Program-made: the position numbers and the translations under genes
Part shown: positions 24,002 to 36,003 of the stretch, one piece after another
Layout of the letters: each line of letters opens with the position of its first letter
How positions within the stretch are numbered: the stretch's first letter is position 1
Notes under the pieces: generated by a model
Seen by the model: only the letters and a program-made list of their open reading frames with translations
What the model was told of the DNA's origin: nothing
The model's database searches: none
Assembly: GCA_002803225.1 (NCBI GenBank)
Contig: NXFV01000020.1
Span: forward strand, 124,001-188,000
From: Gamarada debralockiae
Taxonomy: Eukaryota; Ascomycota; Leotiomycetes; Helotiales; Hyphodiscaceae
Reading direction: 5' to 3'
Length of the DNA stretch: 64,000 nucleotides

Positions 24002-25830
24002 TTAATTTAAATGTTCAGCCTCAACTTGATCACTGCTCGCTTTCTCGCCATCGTTCTCCGCATCTTCAAGTTCCAGGCTCTGAAACGCCAGGGTTCCATT
24101 CGTGAACAAGTAATCAACCTGTTCCAAAGCCTTCCCTCCTGTCTCCGGGTACAGGAAGAAGCTGCTTCATGTCAGTGCATCTCTCACTCATGCAAGGGCT
24201 AGTGCTTACACAAAAGCGACAGCAGCAATATTCCCACTCAGGATCCAAAGCCAGAATTTCCATCCGATATCACTTACCCCAATTGGTCTCGCAAACACCG
24301 TGATAAATGCCATCGGCCATTTTCTCGTCGCCGTCGCCGCTCCTCCAATATGTCGATGCTCCAGGGGCGCAATCTCCCCTTGCCATACATAGTCGAAGAC
24401 GAACAGGAAGATGAAGATGACGCCTATGGATGCCCATTGTATGCTTGGTGTACGAGGCATGGCGACTAGGATGGTGAAGATGAGTATCAGGACCGTCATC
24501 GTCATGGCACCGTACAAGAGCACTGAGCGCCAACCGACTCGCTCGATAGTAAAATACAGCGGCGCGCAACCGAGTGCAAAAAGATATTGAGGACGCCAGA
24601 CAGGAGGAAGACGAGAGGGTCGGGCACTAATACCTGCGAGGATGACGCTGCTGTAATATGCCATGAGACTGATGCCCATCCACTCCCTCACCATGGGTAG
24701 CCAGAAACAGATACACAGTCTTCGGACAATTCTCATCAGTGTGCGATCGATGATTCCCATTGTGAGGAACTGCTTTCATTGGAGGCTAGCTGTGGCTTCA
24801 AGCTCGGCTTCGATGGCGAGCAGGACTTCTTGACGGGTCTGCTGAACTTGGGGTAAATCGAGGGGTTCGTCGCCTTCGGAGTGGCGATTGCGTGCGTAGT
24901 ACCAGCGAGGAGTATCGCGGAGAAAGTACATAGCGACGCCGGAGGTGATTGCGAAGATGCATTGGATGATTATGGGTATTCGCCAGGATGCTGGAATAGT
25001 TAGTAGGCAGACGATTGCGACGCAAGGAGTTAAGTTATCCTGGTTATTCATTTTCGTGAAGCCATAATCGATCTAGTAGCTGAGTAGCTTTCAGTGAAAG
25101 GCTCAGTGGAGAGAGTGGTGTTTAACTCCCGCAATGGGTACTGTCAAACACGGCTTGTAAGTCAATGCACCCAACGAAGATGGCAAAAGTACACTGCTTA
25201 TCTCTAAAAATTAGCATAATGGCATTGAGTGCGTTTGCTGGTCCTCTGTCTCCGATTTCAACTCCAGTCTCAGCCAGGCATGTTGGGGCAGCGCTGTTCT
25301 CATCAATCTCTTACACAATCAACGAGTAACAATGAATTATTGCTTCGGGATGCAACAGATTGCAAATCCCTGAGACACTCGTAAGCGTTTTTGCTCTCAA
25401 GCTCCCCTGAAGCAGGCTCGCTCACTGTACAAACTCTTCCAACAATAATCTGAGCGACGCCGTACGCAGAACTCTGAATAACACTTCCGATCACTGCCAC
25501 CACACATCGCAGAATGATCGCTCCTCGTCCTCCAATCTTAAATGCGAAAATAGCAACGAAGAAAGAAGTAGCGCATTCTGCTAGACTGTAGGAGCTATAT
25601 ATGATTGGAATAATGTAGACATCAGTAGGTTGCTAATTGCGTCTAGGAAAGGCTTGTGAAGCAGGACACCACCAAGGAAACCTGCATCATACTGGGAAGG
25701 TTGTTAGAAATGAATATGAAGGGGCAGCGGTGGTCTTACACCATACATCATGAAGGAACATCCACAGATGAATTTCATGAGTGCGTAGAGGGTTCTGCCC
25801 TTTAATTCAAGAATTAGCGCTATGGTACCA
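24002..25830 (-). pseudogene. Broken MFS sugar transporter
   Basis: Minus-strand remains of a hexose-transporter-family protein. From the N-terminal side: LYALMKFICGCSFMMYG, then (after an intron) YDAGFLGGVLLHK; AECATSFFVAIFAFKIGGRG; SAYGVAQIIVGRV; APTCLAETGVEI; SWRIPIIIQCIFAI; CFWLPMVREWMGISLMAYY; GCAPLYFTIERVGWRSVLLYG; and a last exon FFLYPETGGKALEQVDYLF ending at 24002. Breaks: a TAG before IDYGFTK (near 25065), two compensating frame slips around 24570-24620, and loss of about seven residues before EIAPLEHRHIGGAA, where the conserved WQG-x-SEI segment should be. No intact start found. Non-functional as read. Confidence 0.72.
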
Positions 25831-26508
25831 AACAATCTTGGAATATCGAAATTGCCGCTGACGCTGAAGATGATTTAAACCCTATGACAGCAAAGAGGAA
25901 AACAACCTGTGGGATCGTCAGGGCTTCTTTTATATCTGGCCAAAGAGGCTATCCAACATCCATCATTTCCACATTTGGAAATCATGTGGGCACAAAGTAC
26001 TTCCCCACACCCACCTCACAGTGTGAAAATAGTCTCCCAGCAGATGAACAGCTCGAAGCTAAGGCTGTCATTGGCTCAATTAGCACCGAGTCAGGAAAGT
26101 TAAACAGACGAGATTAACCGTCGCCTAGAAATGAAGATGTAGCATCGTGGACGACTCGATTGGACGACTTGATCCTTGACAAAGTTGTGCAAAGGGCCAC
26201 GAGACCTAACTAATTCAATATGCTAATGTACTTTTACTAGGCACTGAGATGGCCTACCCTGTAGTACAATAGTTTGAGTACTTCAAGTTTGAACTATCCC
26301 ACCAGATTTCAACGATTACCAATGACCATTGGCGCCTATTCAATCACTGGAAAAATCTGAGAAATTAGACAGAACGTGCGAATAAGTACATTATGAGTCA
26401 GTACTTCATTTCTATACCACGCAACACGGAGAGACTAACCCACAAATAGAATGTCAAAGTACCCAACGCCCTACTATCCATACTTTTGGACACATCCACT
26501 AGACGCGC
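25831..26508. other. Intergenic
   Basis: No supported gene. Unstructured, moderately AT-rich sequence. Confidence 0.4.
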
Positions 26509-27160
26509 TCACAAGCAGCATAGTGCCACGATGAGATAACTTGCACAGAGCAGCTTGATCAGCAGCATCGTCAACGGCACGACTCCAAGGACCCCCACCA
26601 GAATCGGGAGACCAACTATAAATGTAGTCAAAGGAGCCTCAAGCAGAGCATTCACGACCATCCTCGCAAAGTACAGCCTTTCATAGAAGATCACAATACA
26701 TAAACTGAAACCTTGAAAATCAACTTCCCATAACCGCCGCTACGACTGAAATGGCCTCGTGAAATCAGAAACTTGAAGATGAGGGCAGCGACCACAATGA
26801 TTAGCCCGCAAAATATAATCCCTTGTACACGGTTGAGCGATTCGGGTGTTAGATGAGGCAGTAGTGAGGCTGGGGACCACACATGTGCTTTTTGTGGCTG
26901 ATTCTCGAGGAGCATGGTATGGTAGTCCTCGTAGGCTGGCCCGCGAAGTTTCCAGATGCCTGTGATTGCCCAAAGTAAAAGGGCGTTGTGAGATGTTAGC
27001 CCGAAGGCAAAGAGCCGACGTCGGAACCATTGCATCGCTTTCAACATGTGAAGGTTGGGGCTTAGCAGGGCTGAGAACTGGGGCTATTTTCAGCTCGTAT
27101 TGTAAGCATGGAGAGAATGTTGAAACGTCTTACGGGCGTTCGAGGACTCATTCATGCTGG
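26509..27160 (-). CDS. Unknown integral membrane protein, model incomplete
   Basis: Minus-strand ORF 27047-26691 reads MLKAMQWFRRRLFAFGL then ALLLWAITGIWKLRGPAYEDY and a hydrophobic helix, GIIFCGLIIVVAALIFKFLI. A second ORF (26694-26509) begins MIFYERLYFARMVVNALLE and has two more helices (TFIVGLPILVGVLGVVPL, LLIKLLCASYLIVALCCL). Joining them needs one extra base or a poor intron near 26690. A possible first exon, MNESSNAP at about 27155, precedes a GTAAGA donor but does not match phase with the next exon. Three to four membrane segments; no family recognised. It may be a decaying gene like its neighbour. Confidence 0.4.
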
Positions 27161-27488
27161 CAACCTTGGGGGCTGATTTTTGTTGAGACGACGTCGCGAA
27201 GAAGCGTGGGGCTGAAGCCGCATGGATCGGCGCCCATCACGAATATTTTTGTGGTTAGCCTGCGATGAACATTTGGGAGTGAGAGGAGAGGAAGCTTCAT
27301 AACTGTGAGAGTTAGATTTCGAGTTAGAAAGTCTAACGTGGTGCTTCCATTCCTGTATTCAATGGTGGTCGATTTTATGTACCTCTCTACTCTCCTGGTC
27401 GAATCTACGAGCTTCAGCTCTGCAATACTCCATAACGAACGCCATGTGTAAACCCAAAGACGTCTATGCATAAAATTCTCCAGTCCGC

Positions 27489-28274
27489 TCACAACTTCGC
27501 AACCTCAGGCTCACCGCAGAATCCACTCTCCCTCCACTCCCTCTCCGCACTAGCTCTAAGTTCTCTCTGCTCATCCTCACCCAAAGGCTTCTCACTGCCC
27601 CTTCTCTCCGCTCTGCTTTCCATTGTCTCAATTAAACTCGCCGCCGAGTCCCTGAAACTCGGATCCAGAAACTGATAGCTCCTATACTCAGTATTCGCCC
27701 ATCCAGTCCCAGTAAACCTCCCATTGTCCTCCCAATCCTCCGTGAAATAATGAAGGTATCCTCCGTGTGTCACAACCACAATATCCACATCTCCGTCTCC
27801 GGCTTGCGATTGTGCGAGATTGCGCAACCAGATCCGCGCATCGCGAGCCCGGGCTTCGATCGCTGATGCGGCGGGGGACCAGCGGCCTCGCTTGTTATTC
27901 CATCCTTCTTTCACAAGTGCCAGGTCGACTGTTCCAGCAAATTGGCCACTTCCAAACTCAGCTGCTAAGATCGAGGGATCGGAGCCAGTATCGCAGGGCA
28001 AATCGGAGGTTTCTTGGAGCTCAGGGAGAGCGGTGACTTTGACTCCAGCTTGCACTTCGGAGGGGAAGGACAGGAGACATGTGTAGAGTGTTCGACGCAG
28101 CGGGGAGGCAACTAGGTGTGTGATTTTCGAGTGGTGGGGGAAGTTCTTTGCGAGAGTAGCGCATTGTTGCTCACCGAAGGGAGTAAGGTCTGGGTCGTGG
28201 AGAGCGTGGTTGGCTTCGTTGAGATTGTGATAGCCTTGTGCGTGGCGGACGCAATGGATTGTTGTTTTCCCCAT
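27489..28274 (-). CDS. Histidine phosphatase (phosphoglycerate mutase-like)
   Basis: Single exon, 261 residues, starting MGKTTIHCVRHAQGYHNLNE. The RHAQG motif gives the phosphohistidine nucleophile of the branch-1 histidine phosphatase superfamily. The second catalytic His lies in VVVTHGGYLHYF, and LVASPLRRTLYTCLLSF supplies the phosphate-binding Arg region. There is no signal peptide, so it is likely cytosolic. Closest in layout to yeast Pmu1-like proteins rather than glycolytic PGAM. The substrate cannot be predicted. Confidence 0.88.
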   Translation of the reverse strand: MGKTTIHCVRHAQGYHNLNEANHALHDPDLTPFGEQQCATLAKNFPHHSKITHLVASPLRRTLYTCLLSFPSEVQAGVKVTALPELQETSDLPCDTGSDPSILAAEFGSGQFAGTVDLALVKEGWNNKRGRWSPAASAIEARARDARIWLRNLAQSQAGDGDVDIVVVTHGGYLHYFTEDWEDNGRFTGTGWANTEYRSYQFLDPSFRDSAASLIETMESRAERRGSEKPLGEDEQRELRASAEREWRESGFCGEPEVAKL

Positions 28275-29755
28275 CGTTGTTGTTGGGAATAGCTTATGCG
28301 ATCGAGGATTGGAGGGGTCTTGGAGGGGTCGATAACGTATCTATTCTAATAGAATTGAGGAAACCAACGAAGCTGATGTTCTAAAAGAAAGAAGGAGAGA
28401 AAGATGATGGTCTAATCTAAGTATATATAAGGTCTATGAAACAAGTAGAAGGAAGGAGAAGGGGAACTTGTGATAATTGACTCTACTTTTCGTTCCGCAA
28501 TCGCACGCAGAGTTGCTAATTTTCCAAAATGGAGGTAAATTTGACGAATGACGTCGTGAGAATGAGTGCGTGCGGTAATCCGTTGGGGAGGTTTGCCGAG
28601 ACGGGATTCCGCTTTGGGAATGGGCCCCGAGATGTTTGAACAGCCTTATTTCATTCCCAATTGCCTACTGGTACACAACTTTGAGGGATTTTATGAAGAA
28701 AAACTAGATGGCAAGTTAACAGTAGCCTAGGTTCTTTGTGATATTCTTGACATGCATGTCCACGTAGACTTCGGGCCGCGGCTTCTGTAACACAGCGCCA
28801 TTACCGCCTATTAATCTCCGAGGTAGGTAGATACCAAACCTCAAGTGATTAGTGTTGTGTTACTATACTGCTGGCACGAGTCGTTCAGTAGCACAGCGAG
28901 TCACGAACCTAATCGACCTTCTGCTAGAGCTCAGAAGCCATCTCAGTCCCGACGGCGGCTTCCCGTCGTGAACACGTCGGATTTGATCGAACAGTCTGCA
29001 GATTCCCATGGCCAGGCCTCAAGAACGTTACAGTTTGCTATTCGCGTGAACGGAGGTGTTCGGGTGTATTCGTGACTGTTCTCATTCCGGCTGCTTGGTT
29101 GAAATTGGGAGGTCGACAGTATGATGGCTATGGAAGAATTTGAGACGGAAGCGGGGTAAACCCGAATACATTGTGGGCTGAAGGGGGCGTTCTGGGATCG
29201 TGTGATCTTCCAGGTGGCTTGGTGGGGTAGAGGGGTAGGAAAGCTCTGTTAGTATACTGGTGAGACGTTATTCGAGGCAGTGATCCAGAGGGAGCTGTGC
29301 CAGAGCTTGAATACCAACCAGCGTAGGTGTGGACAAATATTGCTTTTTTAGATTCAAGGGTATACAACTCTCTCCTCAACCACTCCGGACGTGTTATCTC
29401 ACCCTTTTCACCTGCACCTCAGCCTCCTATGCCCCGCTCAAGCAAAATCCCTCATACCAAAAACGCCGCTAAACGAACAACGCGCATTCAAAACGCCTGC
29501 AATGAGCCAATTTACTGTTTCTCTTTCTTTCTTTGATTGCCAGCCATGTAACCCTAGTTGAAGGTCGAAATTTAAGACACCACCGAGAGGAAACCGCCGC
29601 CTATAAATGCCGTTCTATACCCATTCACACTATATCTTTTATGCCCATGCTATGTACGGACCCGCTAATATGTAGATGATCGAATGCCGTCCCGCCGTCG
29701 GAATCGGTTTGAGGAGAGGGAGGGGAAGAGTGAAGGATGGTGGGGATTAAGGAGT
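28275..29755. other. 1.5-kb intergenic region between two minus-strand genes
   Basis: No gene recognised. Short ORFs only. Confidence 0.4.
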
Positions 29756-31669
29756 TTATGTGTATTCCCAAGAAACCTCATAAGGGGCGATCGAAGGACC
29801 ATCCCATTTCTCACCATAAGGATTCATGCGGCCAGAAGAGAAGAAACCATCTTGTGCGCGCTGAATGACGTTGAGCCAAGACGAGGGTTCGGGGTTCTTG
29901 AGCCACTGCACACAGCCTAGTCAGCTTACATACTCGAATACCCCCACTTTTAAAATAGTAATTCTCTCGCAGCGACAAAAAAGAGCGCTTACCTGATTGT
30001 GAACATGATAAGTCCAAGCACCCTTGAAGAAATTCTCCATTGTACGATTTGTAGGTGGGTAGTTATCCTCCTCAATCTTGTACTCCGCCTTGCTCAACGC
30101 GTCACGGTCATAGGTCGCTGTTTGCACGTCCTTGGATGCCCTCCCCTCAACAGCCTCTTCGGCCTCCCCTCTGGTCCCCCAGAAATGCCCTCTCGAAGCA
30201 GGCGCAGCTTCCAATTGTGGCCCATCATATGCCTCCCACTCGTCGTTCAGAGGGAATGCATCCTTGCTTTTGAAAACCTGTCCGTAATCGTGTAAGCAGG
30301 GTATTGTGCATTTGCCTAACCGATCGCGGTCAAAGTCCGTCCAGATGGGGTCAAATGCTGCGGTTTCCAGCATGAGGAATTCGTGGTTGCGTTTGTCTTT
30401 CACGGTCATTACACCAACGATGCGGGGATGGAAGTTGAGCCCCATTCGTACGGCTCCGCGGAGGAGATAGGAAGATAGGGAGGAATTCGCGGACAGCGAC
30501 ATGATTGCGGTGTTGTAGTCTCCTGGGCTTGGGTGGCCTCCCCATCGTTCTGCGAACGAGTGCTGCTCTCCGATCAAAAATGGCCGCATGTCTCGTAGCA
30601 TCACCACATCCATATCGAAGTAGGCTCCTCCATAAATGTGCAAGACCACAAATCTGACAGCATCTGAAACCGCAACTGGCAAGAAAGTCATCTGCTTCTC
30701 CGTCAAGACAAGCCATTCTTGATTATTTCCATCGCGGATAAGCCCATCTCCAACAATCGTCTCGTTTTTCGAATTCGGCTTCCCAGGTGTCTTGTAATAT
30801 CCCACTCCATCTGTGTTATCGCCGCTGGGAAGTGGTATCCTTGAAGGGAATTTCCAGGTCTTCATAATGATGTCTCCTCGCTCGACAAAGGGCAGGAATC
30901 GTGCGAACAATGGGTCGTGGTTCAACATCTTCTCCACCGCATCTGGGTCTCGATCTCCATCTAACCAAAGGAACAATCGTACGCATGGCAGATTCTGTGT
31001 GTATAAATGGCTCTTGATGAACAGTTCCACTCGCCACGTTGCAGGTCCAGTCCAGTAAACATGATATGGCACAATCGGGCCATTGCATTGTCCTATCGAG
31101 TCCTTCGAGGCAGGCTTGTATGAGGGATATTCGTCGAGAGTGTTGTCGTGTCCGTCTGAGTTCATGTACTCTGCGAGCTTCGGTGGTTGCTCGCTCGCGC
31201 GTTCCCCTCGTGGTGGGGTGTAGTAGTACTCGTGTTCGCCGTCCTCTAAGAACTTCATGCAATCGTACACATATGGCATCTTCTCAATGTTCTCGTAAGA
31301 CCCTCTGCACTCCTCCACCAACTTCGTCAAGTTCGCTACCACATCGATGTGTGGCCTCTTACCCATGTAGTCGTCCTTTGGAACGACAAGGCTTTCGGGC
31401 CTGTTGAACCAATTGGCATTGGCATTGATCTTCTCAACCATCAACTTGCTCGGCGGTATGGCCACCCCACTACCACCTCCTATACTATCTGATGAAGACC
31501 CAGAGTGTGGTTTGGCTGGAGGGTTCTTGTAGAGATCTGCGGGCGATTTAGGGAACGAGCCCCTTTGATAAACCAGCACAGCGAGGTAAAGGAATCCATA
31601 CAACGCCGCTGCAGCGAGTACACTCTGCAGCACCCCGCAGAAATTTCGCACACAGCTTTTCTTCGCCAT
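29756..31669 (-). CDS. GT32-type glycosyltransferase, type II membrane protein
   Basis: Probable Golgi glycosyltransferase. Two exons, 31669-29993 and 29905-29756 (GTAAGC..GTGCAG), giving 608 residues. The start MAKKSCVRNFCG is preferred over an in-frame ATG 49 codons upstream, because it puts a basic tail directly before one membrane helix (VLAAAALYGFLYLAVLVY, about residues 15-32). The catalytic domain shows VPYHVYWTGP, a lengthy insert, then SDAVRFVVLHIYGGAYFDMD with the DxD metal/nucleotide-sugar motif, as in the GT32 (Och1/Gb3 synthase DXD) family. NTAIMSLSANSSL and HPRIVGVMTV follow. Acceptor and donor sugar unknown. Confidence 0.82.
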
Positions 31670-33220
31670 GTTGCGTGATTTGCTGATCGAATCGAAATCG
31701 CGAGGCAGCGTCGCAAGCCTCTCGTTTCCCCCCGTCCGATCGAGTCGAGCCGTGCAAAGAAAACTGTCGTTATAAAATGCTATTGAGCAGACGCCATGAA
31801 GCAGTGATATATGCAAATCGAAAAATTTCTCGTCGAATCTTGTGAGGAGGCACTATCGACTGAAGGATCGTACGCCTTTCCTATTTGATGTTTGTTAGTT
31901 GAACGGTCTCTTGTACCTCACATAAAAATTGAAATCATAACTTACGGCAAAAGAGCACAGGGCCAATTAAGGTTGCCTGATCTAAAGTATTAAACAGGTA
32001 CTATTAGAAGAAAGGAAGGTAAATATTGATCGCTGGTGGTATGTGTGAAGGAAAGAAGTTGTTGTAAGAAGAAGCAAAGCTGAAAGGGAGCTCCTTGAAA
32101 TTTCGGGGGGGCCTGGACCCAGAAATGGGTTCTCAGGAGAGGCACAAAGAGGCTTGGCTCAGATCGGCGGACGGGGCTTGAACTATTTTAAAGCGTCGCA
32201 AGGCAAAGGCTGACAGGAAAAGTGCCAGGGGTGAAGGGAGAAGTATCTGTCCGAGAACTTTAAATTATGGAGTGTCCTTTTAATTATTAGATTCGGTTGG
32301 TATTGTATGGGCAGCAACTCTGGTGAGGGAGGAGTTATGGCGTATCTTTTACAAATGGGGATATGTTGAGGGGTAGGATTTGATTTTTCCAAGGCAGGGT
32401 AATGAACTGGTAGAAGTTGGCATCTTTCCCCATCCTCGATCTTCAACCACTCATTTGCTCAAAAAGGCGGAGGCAGAGTAGATTTCTCTGAGAGTTTGAT
32501 GTCTGTCCAACAATCCCAGGCCATGCGCGCGCGTGTTCTGTGTGTATCTGACTGCATCCTTCGTGTAGAAAGATCTGAAAATGTTCGTTTCTGGATTAGT
32601 TTCATTGGTCCAATCTTAAGATCTATTTGGACCCCTAAACCGTTGATTCGACGGGAAAGGGGAGCGTGTGGGCCCCAGGCAGTGCGGATTAGGGCGAGGA
32701 TTCTAACGCAAGCACAGCCCTGTGAGCCTTTTTCACGGCCCCGTTTCATGAAGGGAAAGGCCTCGAGAAAACACAAGACTGTCGATTGTTTCCATATGTC
32801 AAACACATGGCTTTTGACCTCGTGGGCTCGTGCTTGTGAAATGTGACATGCTCTCCCATCCGTCAACTTGTCCATCCTCAGTGACGATTGTGCTACCGAA
32901 GATGGCCGCGTCTGCCCAATGGCCCACCAAATCAGACCTCGAATCCAAAACGCCAACAATCATTCACCCGCAAAACCATTCGCCAGCCTTAGGACCTGGG
33001 GCAACAAAGAAGCAATAATCCTAGCTGAGTAGCGTCACGTACATTGAACCTACGCTCAGCATCCCCTCTCCCTTCGTTATCGCACCGACTCAACCTTCCC
33101 CTTTCGCCAAGTGTTGAAGTCAGCAAAGTCTCATACGTCGTATATCGTATGCGCAGATTGGTGTCTAAGGTTGACGGAGACGTCGGAAACGGAGATTTTC
33201 ATGGACACGGGCGTTGACTT
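31670..33220. other. Divergent 1.5-kb intergenic region
   Basis: Lies between the glycosyltransferase and the alpha/beta-hydrolase gene. No coding signal found. Confidence 0.4.
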
Positions 33221-34933
33221 ATGCCGACTCCTCGCAATGCGTCCCTGATGAGGGTCCCTTTACGCAGGTGCCACCCGATATGTCGGGCAAGATTTGATAG
33301 AAAACGGTCTCTGATCTTGAAATCGAGGGATGAGGCAAGGCTGTGTTCTTCCTTGTCACATGATGTTGAAAGCCACGATGTCAGATGTGGTTCTTCTGGG
33401 CTTATTACTGTCGAGTAAGTCCCTCCTTCCCGTTGTTCTTTTGTTTCTCGATGCGGCGTTGGTGGCAGACGAAAAGGGCCAAAAATCTGAGCGATTTTGC
33501 TTTTTTCACGTGACTATCACCCTCCTTCTCCCGTGCATGTTCTTTAATGTTCCCCCGAGTCCGTTCAGAGACAGAAATCTTCTCAATTGATCTCCTTCTC
33601 AATGTATTAGGTGCCAAGCTAACATCGTCCCAGTATCTACAATTCTCACGCCCTCACTGTACCCAGCAGACCTCTAATTCTCTACCTCCCACCAACTGGC
33701 ACGCACCTCCGCCATACGCACCCCTCAATCCCTTCCTTCCTCAACTCCCACCCCTTAGCGGCAATCAACTACCGCTGGAGCCACATCCCTTGTTTTCCGA
33801 AACCCAACTGCGATCCTTCGCCTTTCACCGCCGGCCCCCAAAGCCACCCGTTCCCTACGCCTCTCCACGACACACTACGCGCCTACACCTGGCTCACGAA
33901 CCAGTACTTACAATCCTTCAGTTTACCAACCTCAGAACGTCTTCAAGCCCCCTCGGAGGCTTTGAAACAATGCCAAGATCCATATCCAACGCCACCAACA
34001 TCCCCTCGGTCTCGCTCTCGCTCCCCCTACGCCGCAGAAAATCCTAGTTCCAAATTGTCACCGCGGCCTATCATATTGTATGGATCGCACCTAGGCGGTA
34101 CTCTGGCCACGAGTTTGGCGTTGACGGAATGCAAAGCTTCGAAGAGTGTGAGTGTGAATGTTGCGGGTTTGGTGGTTAGGGATGGGGTGTTTGACTGGAC
34201 TCACGTCGCTACTTCCCAGAATCCACAGCTCCTTTCCTCCTCTGAAGCAGCTCGAGATGACAGTAGTATGAGTATTGAGGAGGAGCTCTCACGGCCGTGG
34301 AGCGAGCAGACGTTACATGCTCTCAAAACCCACCTCTTCTCCTCCCCAGCGTCAGCATTCGACACCTTCGCCTCTCCACTCCTCTTCTTCCGCACACCCG
34401 GCCTCGCAGTCCCTGAATCGCCGTACTTCCGTGGCTGCGAACCCCCTCCTCCTCCTCCACCCTCCGTCGATCTGTCCGCTCTGTCACTCTCGGAAGCTGA
34501 ATATGCTGCTCTCACGTCATCAGAATTCAACACCCTCCCCTCCTCACCACCCATTACCGCGAAGAAAGAGGACGAGCCAGAAACAGCACGCTCATCCAAC
34601 CTCAAATTCCCGCCTCGGGACTCGGGGTTGAAAATCCCGCGTTCGCTGTTTCTGGTTTCCAATGCCGCTCCAGATCGTCGGCAAAGCCAGCCACGGCACG
34701 CAGCAACAGTCGCGGGAGAAGAGGAAGGGGAGCAAGAGTTAACCGCACAAGCAGAGGAGATGGTCCGCTTGATGAGGAGGAGTATCGTGTTGCATGAGTT
34801 CAAAGACCGCGTAATGTGGGATGAGGATTTAGATCCGCATGCTGCTAGTGAAGAACGTGTGCAGCTTGTCCAGCTGCAGGAGGATGAGGAGGAGGGTATT
34901 GTTAGGGAGTGGTTGGAGGGTATTGATTACTGA
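33221..34933 (+). CDS. Alpha/beta-hydrolase-fold protein with altered nucleophile elbow
   Basis: Two exons, 33221-33414 and 33634-34933, joined by a 219-nt intron (GTAAGT..TCCCAG), giving 497 residues. The splice makes VRCGSSGLITVD-IYNSHALTVPSRP, then LILYLPPTGTHL (oxyanion-hole strand) and LAAINYRW. The elbow region reads PIILYGSHLGGTLATSLALTE. The expected GxSxG has His at the nucleophile position if GSHLGG is aligned with the usual GxSxGG, so catalysis is doubtful. The N-terminus is Arg-rich (RVPLRRCHPICRARFDRKRS), possibly a mitochondrial presequence. The C-terminal half has Pro- and Ser-rich inserts and an acidic end. Start codon choice is uncertain. Confidence 0.65.
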
Positions 34934-35146
34934 GATGGAGAATTGGCTCTTGTGGGATGGTGCTGAGAAGGATCAAGTGGTTTGGATGATCTCGAAGATT
35001 TGTTATATTACTGTACCACCAAGCTGTATGAATGATGTAAGAATATCATTATTAGGCGCCATGTCGCGATAATTTCGATCATGGGGATGGTTGGAGGAGG
35101 TGTCGAGGTAATCATGGAGACACCGATGTTGAAGATCTTCTCAAAT

Positions 35147-35165
35147 AGAGAGAGAGAGAGAGAGA
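35147..35165. repeat. AG dinucleotide microsatellite
   Basis: Near-perfect (AG)n run followed by ATAGAT. Confidence 0.8.
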
Positions 35166-35361
35166 TAGATTACCCTTACTTGAGCAGTCGAAACTCCCAG
35201 GAAGCTGACTACCACTGTATCATCAAAAGCTGTATCATAGAAGCTTCGTAATTAGTTTAATCGGTAGAGAGTTCGAGTAAGTCGCAGTCAGAGAGGCAAG
35301 GGCAAAAGCCATTCAAGGAAATTTTCTATTGAGAGGAATCTAATCGTACAAATTTGCTGTT

Positions 35362-35503
35362 CGCTGTTGAATCTGGCGCAGCAGAGAAGATCGAAACCCT
35401 CTCGCTATACGCTGTATTGATTTATGACGCAGCTGAGAAAGGTCGAAACCCTCTCGCTGTACGCTGTTAAATCTGGCGCAGCAAGAAAAATCAAGCAACC
35501 CTA
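35362..35503. repeat. Three-unit degenerate tandem repeat, about 48-52 bp per unit
   Basis: Units start at 35362, 35410 and 35462. Each opens CGCTGT, contains GCGCAGC or GACGCAGC, and the first two share TCGAAACCCTCTCGCT. The third unit is truncated and more diverged. Confidence 0.8.
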
Positions 35504-36003
35504 CAGTTTCCTCCATCGTGATATCCACCGCATCATATCATAATGTATCGCAGAAAAGAAAAATCAAAAACGCCAATCCGCCCATAAAGTAGGACAACGA
35601 AGAATCAAACTAGAGTTCAAGCTCCCAGTAAACCGGTCGCGATCTCCTGCCATCAAGCTCGTGTCAAAGAATCAATATGCCTCTCTGTGTGAACTGTCCG
35701 AAGACCGAAGAACTGCAAAAGCCGTATCTTCGATTCGAGAGGAGAAGGGGTGAAATGTGTGTGCCATGAATGAACCCGTCCAAAGAAAAACAGAAGAAAT
35801 GAATTTGAAAAGAGCAATTTATGTAGCCAGAGTTTGAATGATCCAGCCAGTGTGAGCAATTCGATGATCCAATCAACGCTCCAGTTTCCAACCCAGATCG
35901 AATCATAGGAATGAATGTTGAGCAATGTATGCAGTTGAAATCCAATTCCAGAATCGTTCAACCAAGTTCGTAATCCAGGCGATGTCGTAAGATTGATGTG
36001 CCT

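Larger units (their letters stand above)
34934..36003. other. Intergenic with simple and tandem repeats
   Basis: No gene. Contains an AG microsatellite and a three-unit tandem repeat, listed separately. Confidence 0.5.

Noticed and set aside
31670..31816. N-terminal extension of 49 codons on the GT32-type gene
   Set aside because: The downstream ATG gives a normal type II membrane start; the extension would bury the basic tail and has no motif.
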